64,000 nucleotides of DNA from an uncultured Collinsella sp. (GTDB lineage Bacteria > Actinomycetota > Coriobacteriia > Coriobacteriales > Coriobacteriaceae): positions 53,164 through 117,163 of the forward strand of contig CAKUEW010000004.1 of assembly GCA_934646815.1 (NCBI GenBank). The letters run 5' to 3'. A program made the position numbers and the translations under genes. Under the pieces are notes generated by a model. It searched no databases, was not told the DNA's origin, and worked only from the letters and a program-made list of their open reading frames with translations. Of the stretch, positions 17,035 through 26,424 are shown piece by piece (position 1 is the stretch's first letter; each line of letters opens with the position of its first letter).

Positions 17035-18756
17035 TTAACGACGGGCGGCCTTAACAAGCTCGGCGACCTTGGCGACAACCTCGTCGATCGCCACGTCCGC
17101 GCGCTCGCCGCTGGCGCGGTCCTTGAGCTCGACGGTACCGTTCTTAAGGCCGCGCTTGCCAAGGACCACCTGATACGGAAAGCCCATCAGGTCGTTATCG
17201 GCAAACTTAAAGCCAGGGCGCTCGTCGCGATCGTCGACGACGACCTCGATACCCTCGGAGCACAGCCCCTCTACGATTTGGTCGCAGACCGTGGCGCACT
17301 CCTCCTTCTTGGGGTCGAGCGGAATCACGGCAACCTCATACGGAGCGACGGAAACCGGCCACACGATGCCGTGCTCGTCGTTGTGCTGCTCCACGACGGC
17401 AGCGAGCGAACGGGACACGCCCACGCCATAGCAACCCATGATAAGCGGCTTCTCCTTGCCGTCCTCGTCCATAAAGGTGGCGCCCATGGCCTCGGAATAC
17501 TTGGTGCCCAGCTGGAAGACCTGGGAGACCTCGATACCTCGAGCGGCAGAGAGTGGCTTGCCGCAGTGCGGGCAGGGGTCACCGGCAACGACGGTGACCA
17601 GGTCGGCCCACTCGTCGACAGTAAAGTCGCGCTCGGGGCAAGCACCGGTAAAGTGATAATCGACCTCGTTGGCACCACAGGCCCACTGCTTAGACTCACG
17701 CAGGCTCTCGTCGCACACCAGACGGATGCCCTCGGGCAGGTTAACCGGTCCGATAAAGCCCTTGTGCAGGCCGTAGGTCTGAAGTTCCTCGTCGGTCATC
17801 ATGCGATAGCCCTTGCCAAAGACGTGCTCGGCCTTGCAGTCGTTGAGCTCGTGGTCGCCCGGGACGATCGCCACGACGGGCTTACCCTCGGCATCGATGA
17901 GCGCGAGCGACTTGCGCGTACCGTTCTCGGGGAAGCCGAAGAACTTAGCGACAGCCTCGATGGTGCCCATACCCGGTGTCTCGACCTTGGTGAGCGTACC
18001 GTCGCCGGGGCCCTCGGTCACGACGACCTTGGTGCTTGCGGCCTCGTCATCGGCGGCAAAGCCGCAGTCGTCGCAGTAGACGAGCGATGCCTCGCCAGCG
18101 TCGGCCAGAGCCATGAACTCGACGGAGGTGTCGCCGCCGATCTCGCCGGAATCGGCAACAACGGGCAATGCCTTGATGTAGCAGCGCTCGCAGATATTGG
18201 AGTAGGCCTGCTTCATCTTGTCGTACTCCTCCTGCAGGCTCTCCTGCGTGGCAGAGAAGCTGTAGGCGTCTTTCATGATGAACTCACGGCCGCGCATCAG
18301 GCCAAAGCGGGGGCGGAACTCGTCACGGAACTTGTCCTGGATGTGATACAGGTTGACCGGCAGCTGCTTGTAGGAACGCAGTTCGTTGCGCACCAGGGCG
18401 GTGACGGTCTCCTCGTGGGTGGGACCCAGCACGAACTCACGGCCGTGACGGTCGTCAAAGCGCACGAGCTCCTTGCCGTAGGCATCAATGCGGCCGGACT
18501 CACGCCATAGCTCGGCGTCAACCATAATCGGCATCATGAGCTCCTGGGCGCCGGCAGCATCCATCTCGTCGCGCACGATGTTCTCGATCTTGCGGATCGA
18601 GCGCCAAGCCAGCGGCAGGTAGGAATACAGTCCGGCAGCTTCCTTGCGAATCATGCCCGCGCGAAGCAGCAGGCGATGGCTCGCGAGCTCGGCGTCAGCC
18701 GGATCCTCTTTGAGCGTCGGCGCGTAGAGCTTAGACATATACATTGCTCGAGTCAT
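17035..18756 (-). CDS. proS: Prolyl-tRNA synthetase
   Basis: Class II synthetase that charges tRNA-Pro. The 573-residue protein is the bacterial form: catalytic motifs include FVLGPTHEETVTALV and FRDEFRPRFGLMRGREF. The editing insertion domain lies in the middle (about 220-400), and a C-terminal anticodon-binding domain follows GCYGVGVSRSLAAV. The ATG at 18756 touches the ispG stop (TAAATG) and uses the GAGGAG at the end of ispG as its ribosome binding site, so it is translationally coupled to it. Confidence 0.97.
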   Translation of the reverse strand: MTRAMYMSKLYAPTLKEDPADAELASHRLLLRAGMIRKEAAGLYSYLPLAWRSIRKIENIVRDEMDAAGAQELMMPIMVDAELWRESGRIDAYGKELVRFDDRHGREFVLGPTHEETVTALVRNELRSYKQLPVNLYHIQDKFRDEFRPRFGLMRGREFIMKDAYSFSATQESLQEEYDKMKQAYSNICERCYIKALPVVADSGEIGGDTSVEFMALADAGEASLVYCDDCGFAADDEAASTKVVVTEGPGDGTLTKVETPGMGTIEAVAKFFGFPENGTRKSLALIDAEGKPVVAIVPGDHELNDCKAEHVFGKGYRMMTDEELQTYGLHKGFIGPVNLPEGIRLVCDESLRESKQWACGANEVDYHFTGACPERDFTVDEWADLVTVVAGDPCPHCGKPLSAARGIEVSQVFQLGTKYSEAMGATFMDEDGKEKPLIMGCYGVGVSRSLAAVVEQHNDEHGIVWPVSVAPYEVAVIPLDPKKEECATVCDQIVEGLCSEGIEVVVDDRDERPGFKFADNDLMGFPYQVVLGKRGLKNGTVELKDRASGERADVAIDEVVAKVAELVKAARR

Positions 18757-19839
18757 TTATTTCTCCTCAATAAGCTTGTCGACCTCGGCCATAAGCGCGT
18801 CGACAATTTGATCCTCAGCTACTTTACCAATGATCTGGCCATGCGAAAAGAGCAGAGCCTGACCACGCCCGCAGGCAACACCCAGGTCGGCATCGGACGC
18901 CTCACCGGGGCCATTAACCGCGCAACCCATAACAGCGATAGAAAGCGGTGCCGAGTAGCTTTTAAGCCGCTCGGTGACCTCCTCGGCGATGGGAATCAGG
19001 TTGACCTGACAGCGGGCGCACGTAGGGCACGAGACAATCTCGGGGCCACGCCGGCGCAGGCCCAGAGACTGCAAGATACCCCAGGCAACCGGCGGCTCCT
19101 CAACCGGATCGGCCGTAAGCGACACGCGCATGGTGTCGCCGATGCCCTCGGAAAGCAGGATGCCCAGGCCTACGGAGCTCTTGATGGTGCCCTGTAGCTT
19201 GGTACCGGCCTCCGTAACACCCAAGTGCAGCGGCACATGGGGAATCTCGCGCGACAAGGCGCGATAGGTGTCGAGCGTCGTGGCCACGCTGTGGGCCTTG
19301 GCCGAAAGTACGATATTCGTAAAGCCGCGGTCCTCAAAATGCCGCACAAAGCGCTCGCTCGACATCACGAGCTTTTCGGGCTGGGAAAGGTCGTCGCGCT
19401 CGGCGATATCCTGCTCCAGCGATCCGGCGTTCACACCAATTCGAATGGCGCAGCCCGCAGCTCCAGCGGCATCGATGACGGCATCGACCTTAGCCCAGTC
19501 GCCAATATTGCCGGGATTGATACGCAGCTTGGCGGCACCGGCCTCAACGGCACCGATCGCCAGCCTATGGTTAAAGTGGATATCGGCAACGATGGGCACC
19601 GGGGACTCGGCGCATACCGTGCGGAAGCCCTCGAGCGCGGCCTCGGTGGGCACGCTCACGCGCACGATATCGCAACCGGCCTGCGCTAGAGCGCGCACCT
19701 GGGCGAGCGTTGCCTGGGCATCGGCAGTATCGGTGCAGGTCATCGATTGCACCACGACCGGAGCGCCGCCACCGATCTGTACGCCGCCCACCAGCACAGG
19801 TCGCGTCAGCTCACGCGGCAAGGGTTGAGATAGAGACAA
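18757..19839 (-). CDS. ispG: (E)-4-hydroxy-3-methylbut-2-enyl-diphosphate synthase
   Basis: Iron-sulfur enzyme of the MEP isoprenoid pathway that converts MEcPP to HMBPP. The 360-residue protein has VVVQSMTCTDT, ADIHFNHRLA and LRINPGNIG in the TIM barrel. SCPTCARC near the C-terminal side supplies [4Fe-4S] ligands. The start was set to a TTG at 19839, eight bases after AGGGGAG; a GTG three codons upstream would overlap that site. rseP ends 13 bases upstream, and dxr of the same pathway lies just beyond. Confidence 0.95.
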   Translation of the reverse strand: MSLSQPLPRELTRPVLVGGVQIGGGAPVVVQSMTCTDTADAQATLAQVRALAQAGCDIVRVSVPTEAALEGFRTVCAESPVPIVADIHFNHRLAIGAVEAGAAKLRINPGNIGDWAKVDAVIDAAGAAGCAIRIGVNAGSLEQDIAERDDLSQPEKLVMSSERFVRHFEDRGFTNIVLSAKAHSVATTLDTYRALSREIPHVPLHLGVTEAGTKLQGTIKSSVGLGILLSEGIGDTMRVSLTADPVEEPPVAWGILQSLGLRRRGPEIVSCPTCARCQVNLIPIAEEVTERLKSYSAPLSIAVMGCAVNGPGEASDADLGVACGRGQALLFSHGQIIGKVAEDQIVDALMAEVDKLIEEK

Positions 19840-19852
19840 TCCGAACACTCCC

Positions 19853-21214
19853 CTACAGAATGAATCGAAGGATATCGGAACGAAGCATATAGACAAACAG
19901 CAGCGCAAACAGCGCGATGCCCACATAGCTCACAACCGTCTGGACCTTAAGCGGCAGCTCGCGGCCGGCAATCTTCTGGATAATCTCGATCACCAGCTTG
20001 CCGCCGTCGAGCGGCGGGATCGGCAGCAGGTTCATAAACCCGAGCGAGAACGAGATGAGCGCAGCAAACGTCAAAAACGTTGCAGGGCCGGCGGCGGCTG
20101 CCTGCGAGGACATGACGCTAATACCCACGATCGAGGTGGACTGGTCGAGAACCTCCATCGTATGCTGCGGCTGCAGCAGGCGCATGACGCCTTCGGCGGT
20201 CTGCTGTACATAAGAGAACGACAGGCGTGCCGAGGTGATGGGGTCCAGATGGACAACCTCCGTCGAGGCGTAGATGCCCAGACGATCATCATTGCCAAGC
20301 GAGACCGTCGTCGTCAAGCGCTCGCCATCATGCTTGTACTCGATGGCGATGTCGTCCTTACCGGCAGCAGCACCAATCGCATCGTAAACGTCCACCCACG
20401 AAGAGCAGGATACGCCGTCAACCGAAAGGATAGCGTCGCCCGCCTGGATTCCGGCCTGAGCGGCAATGGAGTCCGCATCGACCTGACCGATCACGTTGGT
20501 ATCGACCGGCACCGTGACGCCCGCGATGGAGTAGATACTCATGAGCAGCAAAAAGCCTGTCAGGATATTGACGATGATGCCCGCGAGCAGCATAAAGGCA
20601 CGCCTGGCAAAACCCTGTCCAAGATAGGTATGGGAGCGCTCCTGCTCCAGGAACTCCGCCTCGCCAACCGGAAGCTGCCACACATCGCCCTCGGACGTAG
20701 CCTCATCGCGATGGAATAGACGACCGTCATAGACGGTATTGCCGCCCGCATCACGCGGCAGGGTCTGATACTTGGTGGGATAGTAGCTCGGCGAGGACTT
20801 CTCCCCTTCCTCATACCAAGGCGCAATTGAGCCCCAACCAAGCAACAGTGCGCAGGCTTCGAGCACGTCCCCCTGAGGCAGATCGAGCTCGGCCGCCAGG
20901 TCCTCGACCGATACGCGTCCATGGCGATAAATGCCCGCCAGCACGCGGTCGGCGCACGAGACATCCGTGGGATCCATGCCGCAAATAGCAGCGTAGCCGC
21001 CCAATAGCAACGGCGTCACGCCAAACTTGGTGCCGATGCGGCGCGAGGTGTAATGGATGTCAAAACGGCATGGTAGACCCAAGAAAAACTCGGTGACGCG
21101 CACGCCACAGGTGCGCGCTGCCAAAAAGTGGCCGCCCTCGTGCAAAAACACGAGGACGGAAAGCATCAGCAGGCCCCAAAAGACCGATGAGAGAACGCTT
21201 AGAACGGTATCCAT
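19853..21214 (-). CDS. rseP: Site-2 metalloprotease RseP with an inserted domain
   Basis: Membrane zinc protease that cleaves transmembrane substrates, typically anti-sigma factors or remnant signal peptides. The 453-residue protein has HEGGHF (25-30) in the first helix, a PDZ domain (about 240-320) and the PPLDGGKL motif near the C-terminus. Between LLLGGY (70-74) and the second membrane helix (about 205) is an extra stretch of about 120 residues. Its first half looks helical, like a winged helix (VLAGIYRHGRVSVEDLAAEL). The usual order dxr-rseP-ispG is kept. The ribosome binding site is weak. Confidence 0.92.
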   Translation of the reverse strand: MDTVLSVLSSVFWGLLMLSVLVFLHEGGHFLAARTCGVRVTEFFLGLPCRFDIHYTSRRIGTKFGVTPLLLGGYAAICGMDPTDVSCADRVLAGIYRHGRVSVEDLAAELDLPQGDVLEACALLLGWGSIAPWYEEGEKSSPSYYPTKYQTLPRDAGGNTVYDGRLFHRDEATSEGDVWQLPVGEAEFLEQERSHTYLGQGFARRAFMLLAGIIVNILTGFLLLMSIYSIAGVTVPVDTNVIGQVDADSIAAQAGIQAGDAILSVDGVSCSSWVDVYDAIGAAAGKDDIAIEYKHDGERLTTTVSLGNDDRLGIYASTEVVHLDPITSARLSFSYVQQTAEGVMRLLQPQHTMEVLDQSTSIVGISVMSSQAAAAGPATFLTFAALISFSLGFMNLLPIPPLDGGKLVIEIIQKIAGRELPLKVQTVVSYVGIALFALLFVYMLRSDILRFIL

Positions 21215-21238
21215 AGGCGAAACAATATATCCTAACGG

Positions 21239-22426
21239 TTAGGAACGGACTGCAGCGAGTACCTCGGTAGCCTTCAAACGAGCCCAGGCATCGATATCGC
21301 GCAGCTGCTCAAACGATTCGACCGCCTGAACCTTATGGGCATCCATGCAGGACTCCACAACGCGGTCGATATCGGTAAAGCTGCAGGCATCGTGCAAAAA
21401 GGCGTCGACGGCCACCTCGTTGGCAGCATTGAGCACGCACGGCAGCGTGCCGCCCGTCTTACCCGCACGCTCCGCGAGCGCCAGGCAGCGGAAGGTATCC
21501 ATATCGGCGGCATCAAAGGTAAGCTGTCCCAGCTCACGAAAATCGATGCGCGGCGCCGGCGTGTCCCAGCGCTCGGGATACGAGAAGGCGAACTGAATGG
21601 GAATGCGCATGTCCGAAGCACCCAGATGTGCCATGACCGAACCGTCGTCAAACTCGACCATCGAGTGAATCTTGGACTGGCGCTGCACGACCACGTTGAT
21701 AAAGTCGAGGTCGCAACCGAACAGATGCATAGCCTCGATGCGCTCCAGGCCCTTGTTCATAAGGGTGGCGGAGTCGATGGTGATCTTGGCACCCATGGCC
21801 CAGGTAGGATGCGCCAGGGCATCGGCACGCGTCACGCGGTCGAGCTCGTCGCGCGTACGGCCAAAGAACGGACCGCCCGAGCAGGTGAGCCAAATGCAAT
21901 GTGCCTCGCGCGGATTCTCGCCCAGATAGCACTGGTAGATTGCGGAATGCTCGGAATCGACCGGAATGAGCTGACCGGGCTGCGCCAGAGGCATCAGCAG
22001 GTCACCACCCACAACGAGCGACTCCTTGTTGGCAAGTGCCAGGCGCTTGCCGGCCGTCAACGCCGCGTGGCTCGCCTCAAGACCCGCCGCGCCCACGATC
22101 GCCACGAGCACGCAGTCCACATCGTCGCGGCGCGCAAGCTCGCAGACGGCCTGCGCGCCCACACCGAGCTCCGTACCCTGAGGAAGCTCCTGCAGCACGG
22201 CGTCAGCACCATGGGTGGCGTCTGCCACGGCAACCGCGGGGACATCGAACTCACGTGCCGCCGCAACGAGCTCGGCGGTGCTGGAGTTGACGGAAAGCGC
22301 CGTCACCTGCAGGCGGTCGGCATGCTGACGGCAGACGTCGAGCGCCTGCGTGCCGATGGAACCGGTGCAGCCCAGAATCGCCACACGAAGACGGCCATCA
22401 GGGCCATAGGTGGTCTTAAACGCCAT
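21239..22426 (-). CDS. dxr: 1-deoxy-D-xylulose 5-phosphate reductoisomerase
   Basis: NADPH enzyme that makes MEP, the first committed step of the MEP pathway. The 395-residue protein has the Rossmann motif VAILGCTGSIGTQAL and the substrate/metal region NKESLVVGG, IPVDSEHSAIYQ and SGGPFFGRTRDELD. The flexible-loop part reads HPTWAMGAKITIDSATLMNKG. The ATG overlaps the cdsA stop by one base (TAATG). It is full length. Confidence 0.97.
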   Translation of the reverse strand: MAFKTTYGPDGRLRVAILGCTGSIGTQALDVCRQHADRLQVTALSVNSSTAELVAAAREFDVPAVAVADATHGADAVLQELPQGTELGVGAQAVCELARRDDVDCVLVAIVGAAGLEASHAALTAGKRLALANKESLVVGGDLLMPLAQPGQLIPVDSEHSAIYQCYLGENPREAHCIWLTCSGGPFFGRTRDELDRVTRADALAHPTWAMGAKITIDSATLMNKGLERIEAMHLFGCDLDFINVVVQRQSKIHSMVEFDDGSVMAHLGASDMRIPIQFAFSYPERWDTPAPRIDFRELGQLTFDAADMDTFRCLALAERAGKTGGTLPCVLNAANEVAVDAFLHDACSFTDIDRVVESCMDAHKVQAVESFEQLRDIDAWARLKATEVLAAVRS

Positions 22427-23331
22427 TACAGCACGCCTCCGACCATCAGCAACAGCTGCGCGGTGATGCAGCCAAAGATAAGCGAATCGCTACGGTCGAG
22501 CATGCCGCCGTGTCCGGGAATCAAATTGCCCGAATCCTTGACGCCCACGCCGCGCTTGATGCGCGACTCGATCAGGTCGCCGACAACGCCCAGGATCGAT
22601 ACGACCACGCCACACAGCAGCGCATAGGGCAGACTTAGCTTATAGAAATGCGTGGCCCACAGGATGAGCCAGATGAGCACAGAGCCCAGGATGCCACCGA
22701 CAAAGCCCTCCCAGCTCTTTTTGGGAGAAATCTTTGGGACCATCTTGTGCTTGCCAATGCGGCTGCCCACGATATAGGCAAACGAATCGGAGACCCACAG
22801 CGACGCGCAGACGCCCACCGAAAGCAGGGCACCCGCAAAACCAGGAACGGCGTCGCGCAAAAGCACGATGGCCGAAAGCATAAAGCCGGTATAGATGGGG
22901 CCCATAAGCGTAACCGCGACATCTGCGATGCGTGTACGCGGCGACCAGACGTACCACACGCCCACGCAAAGCATCAAAGCGAATAGCAACGCGTTGAGCA
23001 GCAGCGAATCGCCCAGGGCCGAAAGCGGAAAGAGCACGGCGGCAGCGATACCCAGGCGCTCGTTGGCCATCTTGCCATCCAGGCGCGTCATGCGGAAGAA
23101 CTCATAGCAGCACAGGCCACTCATAACCGAGACAAAGATGGCGGTGGGCACGATACCCAGCACCAGACACAAGATGAAGACGACGGCATAGACGATGCCG
23201 GCGGCAGCGCGAGTGATAAAACCCGAGAGCCACGAGGTAGCAGAAGTGCCACCCTTCGCAGCGGCAGCCTTTGATGCAGGCGCCTTGGAAACAGGGGCCT
23301 TGGGCGCGGATGCCTTAGGACGATCGGACAC
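22426..23331 (-). CDS. cdsA: Phosphatidate cytidylyltransferase
   Basis: Membrane enzyme that makes CDP-diacylglycerol for phospholipid synthesis. The 301-residue protein has an Ala/Lys/Pro-rich N-terminal tail of about 35 residues, then about eight membrane helices. It ends in the CdsA signature (SRIKRGVGVKDSGNLIPGHG, followed by GMLDRSDSL). The GTG at 23331 lies two bases after the uppS stop and seven after GAGGAGG. The longer in-frame start inside uppS is a shadow. Confidence 0.94.
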   Translation of the reverse strand: MSDRPKASAPKAPVSKAPASKAAAAKGGTSATSWLSGFITRAAAGIVYAVVFILCLVLGIVPTAIFVSVMSGLCCYEFFRMTRLDGKMANERLGIAAAVLFPLSALGDSLLLNALLFALMLCVGVWYVWSPRTRIADVAVTLMGPIYTGFMLSAIVLLRDAVPGFAGALLSVGVCASLWVSDSFAYIVGSRIGKHKMVPKISPKKSWEGFVGGILGSVLIWLILWATHFYKLSLPYALLCGVVVSILGVVGDLIESRIKRGVGVKDSGNLIPGHGGMLDRSDSLIFGCITAQLLLMVGGVL

Positions 23332-23333
23332 GA

Positions 23334-24128
23334 TTAAGCCTCCTCGGTCTTGCTCAAGCCACCAAACCTGCGGTCGCGGCCTTGGTAGGCCAAAATGGCG
23401 TTGACGAGACCCCAGCGATCGAAGTCGGGCCAGTAGGTATCGGTAACGTAAAACTCGGCGTAGGCCACCTGCCACAGCAGGTAATTCGAAAGGCGCAGCT
23501 CGCCGGACGTGCGAATAACCAGCTCCGGATCGGGAAGACCGGCGGTATACAGATGGGACGCCACCATGTCGTCATCGATGGCGGCAGGGTCGATCTTGCC
23601 GGCAGCGGCATCGAGCGCCAGCTGACGGGCGGCACGCGTGATCTCGGCGCGGGCGCCATAGTTGACGGCAAGCGCCAGCGTCATACCGGTATGGCCGGAG
23701 CACTCGGCAAGACCGCGCTCAAAGACGTCGCGCGTCTTCTTGGGCAGCGCGGAAATGTCGCCCAAAAACACAACGCGGACATTCTCGCGCTTAAGCAGCG
23801 GCAGCTCGTCGACAAACGTCTTGGCAAACAGATGCATCAAAACGTTGACCTCGTGCTGAGGGCGGTTCCAGTTTTCGGTGGAAAACGCATAGGCCGAAAG
23901 CACGTCGACACCCAGGCGCACGCAGGCGGTAATGATCTCGCGCAGCGACACGATGCCGGCCTTGTGGCCCTCGGTGCGGGCAAGACCGCGCGACGTTGCC
24001 CAGCGACCGTTGCCGTCCATAATGCACGAGATATGGTGCGGAATGTTATTGAGGTCAAGGTCGGAAAAACCGACGCCCGCAGGGGCGTCGGCAAAGTACT
24101 CGACCAGTTTATGCTCGTCGTATTGCAC
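23334..24128 (-). CDS. uppS: Undecaprenyl diphosphate synthase
   Basis: cis-Prenyltransferase that builds the lipid carrier for peptidoglycan. The 264-residue protein has the catalytic MDGNGRWA motif, AYAFSTENWNRP and the C-terminal DPELVIRTSGELRLSNYLLWQ region. Translation starts at a GTG one base after the frr stop, seven bases after GGAG. It sits in a frr-uppS-cdsA-dxr-rseP-ispG series that links lipid carrier and isoprenoid supply. Confidence 0.96.
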   Translation of the reverse strand: MQYDEHKLVEYFADAPAGVGFSDLDLNNIPHHISCIMDGNGRWATSRGLARTEGHKAGIVSLREIITACVRLGVDVLSAYAFSTENWNRPQHEVNVLMHLFAKTFVDELPLLKRENVRVVFLGDISALPKKTRDVFERGLAECSGHTGMTLALAVNYGARAEITRAARQLALDAAAGKIDPAAIDDDMVASHLYTAGLPDPELVIRTSGELRLSNYLLWQVAYAEFYVTDTYWPDFDRWGLVNAILAYQGRDRRFGGLSKTEEA

Positions 24129-24129
24129 C

Positions 24130-24666
24130 TTAGATCTCCATGACCTCGGCTTCTTTTTCCTTCAGAAGCTGCTCGACCTTGGCGACATACTCATCGGTAT
24201 GCTTTTGCACCTTGGCCTGCTCGCGACGGACATCGTCCTCGGTGAGCTCCTCGTCGCGCTCGAGCTTGGTGTTAAAGTCGCGACGGATGTTGCGGATGGA
24301 AACCTTGGCCTGCTCGGCGTACTCACGGCACTCCTTGACAAGCTCGCGGCGGCGCTCCTCGGTGGGAGCCGGGAACGGCAGGCGCACGACGGTACCGTCG
24401 GAGTTGGGGGTAATACCCAGGTCGGAAGCGCTGATCGCCTTGACGATGGCGTTGATGAGCGCCTTGTCCCAAGGCTCAATGAGCAGCATGTGGGCCTCGG
24501 GGGTCTTGACGGCGGCAACCTGCGTAACCGGCGTGGGAACACCGTAGTAGTCGACGGTGATGTCGGACAGGATGTTGGCGTTGGCGCGGCCGGTGCGCAC
24601 CTTGGAGAAGTTGTGCTTGAGGGACTCGAGCGACTTGTCCATGTGGGCGGTAATGTTGTCTGCCAT
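24130..24666 (-). CDS. frr: Ribosome recycling factor
   Basis: Splits the post-termination ribosome together with EF-G. The 178-residue protein has KVRTGRANANILSDI, the DYYGVPTPVTQVA hinge region and a long coiled-coil C-terminal half (LVKECREYAEQAKVSIRNIR). It is slightly shorter than the E. coli protein. It follows pyrH by two bases. Confidence 0.96.
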   Translation of the reverse strand: MADNITAHMDKSLESLKHNFSKVRTGRANANILSDITVDYYGVPTPVTQVAAVKTPEAHMLLIEPWDKALINAIVKAISASDLGITPNSDGTVVRLPFPAPTEERRRELVKECREYAEQAKVSIRNIRRDFNTKLERDEELTEDDVRREQAKVQKHTDEYVAKVEQLLKEKEAEVMEI

Positions 24667-24668
24667 GC

Positions 24669-25391
24669 TTAATCCTCCTGATAGACGAGCGTGCCGACGG
24701 GCTCACCCGCGAGCGCGCGCTTGACGGTGTCCTCGCCATCGATGTTGAGGACCAAAATGGGCATATGATTGTCCTGGCACAGAGCCGTAGCCGTGGAATC
24801 CATAACCTGCAGGCCGCGGACGAGTACCTCGTGATAGGTAATCTTGTCAAAGCGGACGGCGTCGTCGCACTTGACGGGATCCTTATCGTAGATGCCGTCG
24901 ACCTTGGTGGCCTTGATCAGAATCTCGGCACCGATCTCGCAGGCGCGAAGGGCCGCGGCGGTGTCGGTCGTAAAGTACGGATTGCCCGAGCCGGCAGCGA
25001 AAATAACGACGTTGCCCTTAGACAGATGATTGATGGCGCGACGGCGAATATACGGCTCGCAAATCTCGTTCATCTGGATGGCGCTCATCACGCGGCAGGG
25101 AACATCGTTGTGTTCGAAGGCATCCTGCAGGGCGAGCGCGTTCATGACGGTCGCGAGCATGCCCATATAGTCGGCCTGAGCGCGCTCCATGCCACCGGCA
25201 GCGCCGGCCATGCCGCGGAAAATGTTGCCGCCGCCGACAACAACGCCAACCTCATGACCAACGGCGAGCAGTTCCTTGACCTGCTTGGCAAGATGGTCGG
25301 TAACCTTGGGGTCGATGCCGTAGTGGCCATCGCCCATCAGCGCTTCGCCGGAAAGCTTAAGAAGCACGCGTTTATATCGGATGTCGGACAA
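24669..25391 (-). CDS. pyrH: UMP kinase
   Basis: Phosphorylates UMP to UDP, the step after the pyr operon product. The 240-residue amino-acid-kinase-fold protein has [25 protein letters not shown] and the uridine-binding [14 protein letters not shown]. Bacterial UMP kinases are usually hexameric and GTP-regulated. The start is a TTG with a good AAGGAGG site. It is separated from tsf by a terminator, so it begins a pyrH-frr-uppS transcript. Confidence 0.96.
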   Translation of the reverse strand: MSDIRYKRVLLKLSGEALMGDGHYGIDPKVTDHLAKQVKELLAVGHEVGVVVGGGNIFRGMAGAAGGMERAQADYMGMLATVMNALALQDAFEHNDVPCRVMSAIQMNEICEPYIRRRAINHLSKGNVVIFAAGSGNPYFTTDTAAALRACEIGAEILIKATKVDGIYDKDPVKCDDAVRFDKITYHEVLVRGLQVMDSTATALCQDNHMPILVLNIDGEDTVKRALAGEPVGTLVYQED

Positions 25392-25450
25392 AGCGATCCT
25401 CCTTTAATTAGACTCACAATATGATATCAAAGGCTCTGCGGGGAGCCATG

Positions 25451-25484
25451 AAAAAGCAGGCTGCGAGTAAAACCCACAGCCTGC
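25451..25484 (-). terminator. Terminator of rpsB-tsf
   Basis: An 8-bp perfect stem GCAGGCTG/CAGCCTGC with a 13-base loop is followed on the minus strand by TTTTTC. It lies 24 bases past the tsf stop. Confidence 0.85.
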
Positions 25485-25508
25485 TCATTACCAGCTACAA
25501 GAGCTTAT

Positions 25509-26378
25509 TTACTCGCCACGGACCAGACGGTCGAACGCAACGACGGTGATGGTATCGCCAAGCTCCTTGGAGACCTGCTCGGCATACTTCTTGATGGTGA
25601 GGGAGCTGTCCTTGATGAACTCCTGCTCGGTGAGCACGGACTGCTTGTAGAACTTCTCCAGACGGCCAACAGCCATCTTCTCCTGGATGGCCTCGGGCTT
25701 ACCGGACTCGGCAGCCTGAGCCATGTAGATCTGCTTCTCGTGCTCGACGGTCTCGGCCGGAACCTGCTCGCGGGTAGCGCAAATCGGGGCAACAGCGGCA
25801 ACCTGAAGGGCAACGTCGTGAGCAAAGGTCTTGAAAGCGTCAGCCTGAGCGGTCTCGGCCTTCTCGAAGGCGAACTCGACCAGAACGCCAATCTTGCCAC
25901 CCATGTGGATGTAAGAAGCGAGAGCGCCGCTCTCGGCCTTGCGGGCGGCGAAACGAGCGATCTTCATGTTCTCGCCCATGATGTGGATCATCTCGGTGAG
26001 CTCGGAGGAAACGGTCTCCTCGCCCATCGGCTTCTCGAGCAGAGCGTCGACGTCAGCCGGCTCGGTGGTGGCGACAACCTCGGCGACCTTAGAAGCAAAG
26101 CCGGTGAACTTGGCGTTGGATCCGACGAAGTCGGTCTCGCAGGAGAGCTCGAGCAGAGCGCCGGACTTGCCGTCCTCGGAGACGAACGCGGCGACAGCGC
26201 CCTCGTTGGTCTCGCGGCCAGCCTTCTTGGCGGCCTTGGCAAGGCCGTTCTTGCGCAGAACGTCGACAGCGGCGTCCATGTCGCCGTCAGCCTCGACGAG
26301 AGCCTTCTTGCACTCCATCATCGGGGAGTCGGTCATCTCGCGGAGCTGCTTGACCATAGCGGCGGTAATCTGGGCCAT
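25509..26378 (-). CDS. tsf: Elongation factor Ts
   Basis: Nucleotide exchange factor for EF-Tu. The 289-residue protein has the UBA-like start (AAMVKQLREMTDSPMMECKK, then ALVEADGD) and the TDFVGSN core segment followed by a C-terminal dimerisation-type region. The ATG at 26378 follows AAAGGAA; a longer in-frame start lacks a site. It is paired with rpsB and ends at a clear terminator. Confidence 0.96.
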   Translation of the reverse strand: MAQITAAMVKQLREMTDSPMMECKKALVEADGDMDAAVDVLRKNGLAKAAKKAGRETNEGAVAAFVSEDGKSGALLELSCETDFVGSNAKFTGFASKVAEVVATTEPADVDALLEKPMGEETVSSELTEMIHIMGENMKIARFAARKAESGALASYIHMGGKIGVLVEFAFEKAETAQADAFKTFAHDVALQVAAVAPICATREQVPAETVEHEKQIYMAQAAESGKPEAIQEKMAVGRLEKFYKQSVLTEQEFIKDSSLTIKKYAEQVSKELGDTITVVAFDRLVRGE

Positions 26379-26424
26379 TGTGGTTCCTTTCAAAGAGATG
26401 AAAAAGACTTAAACTAGGACTGAT

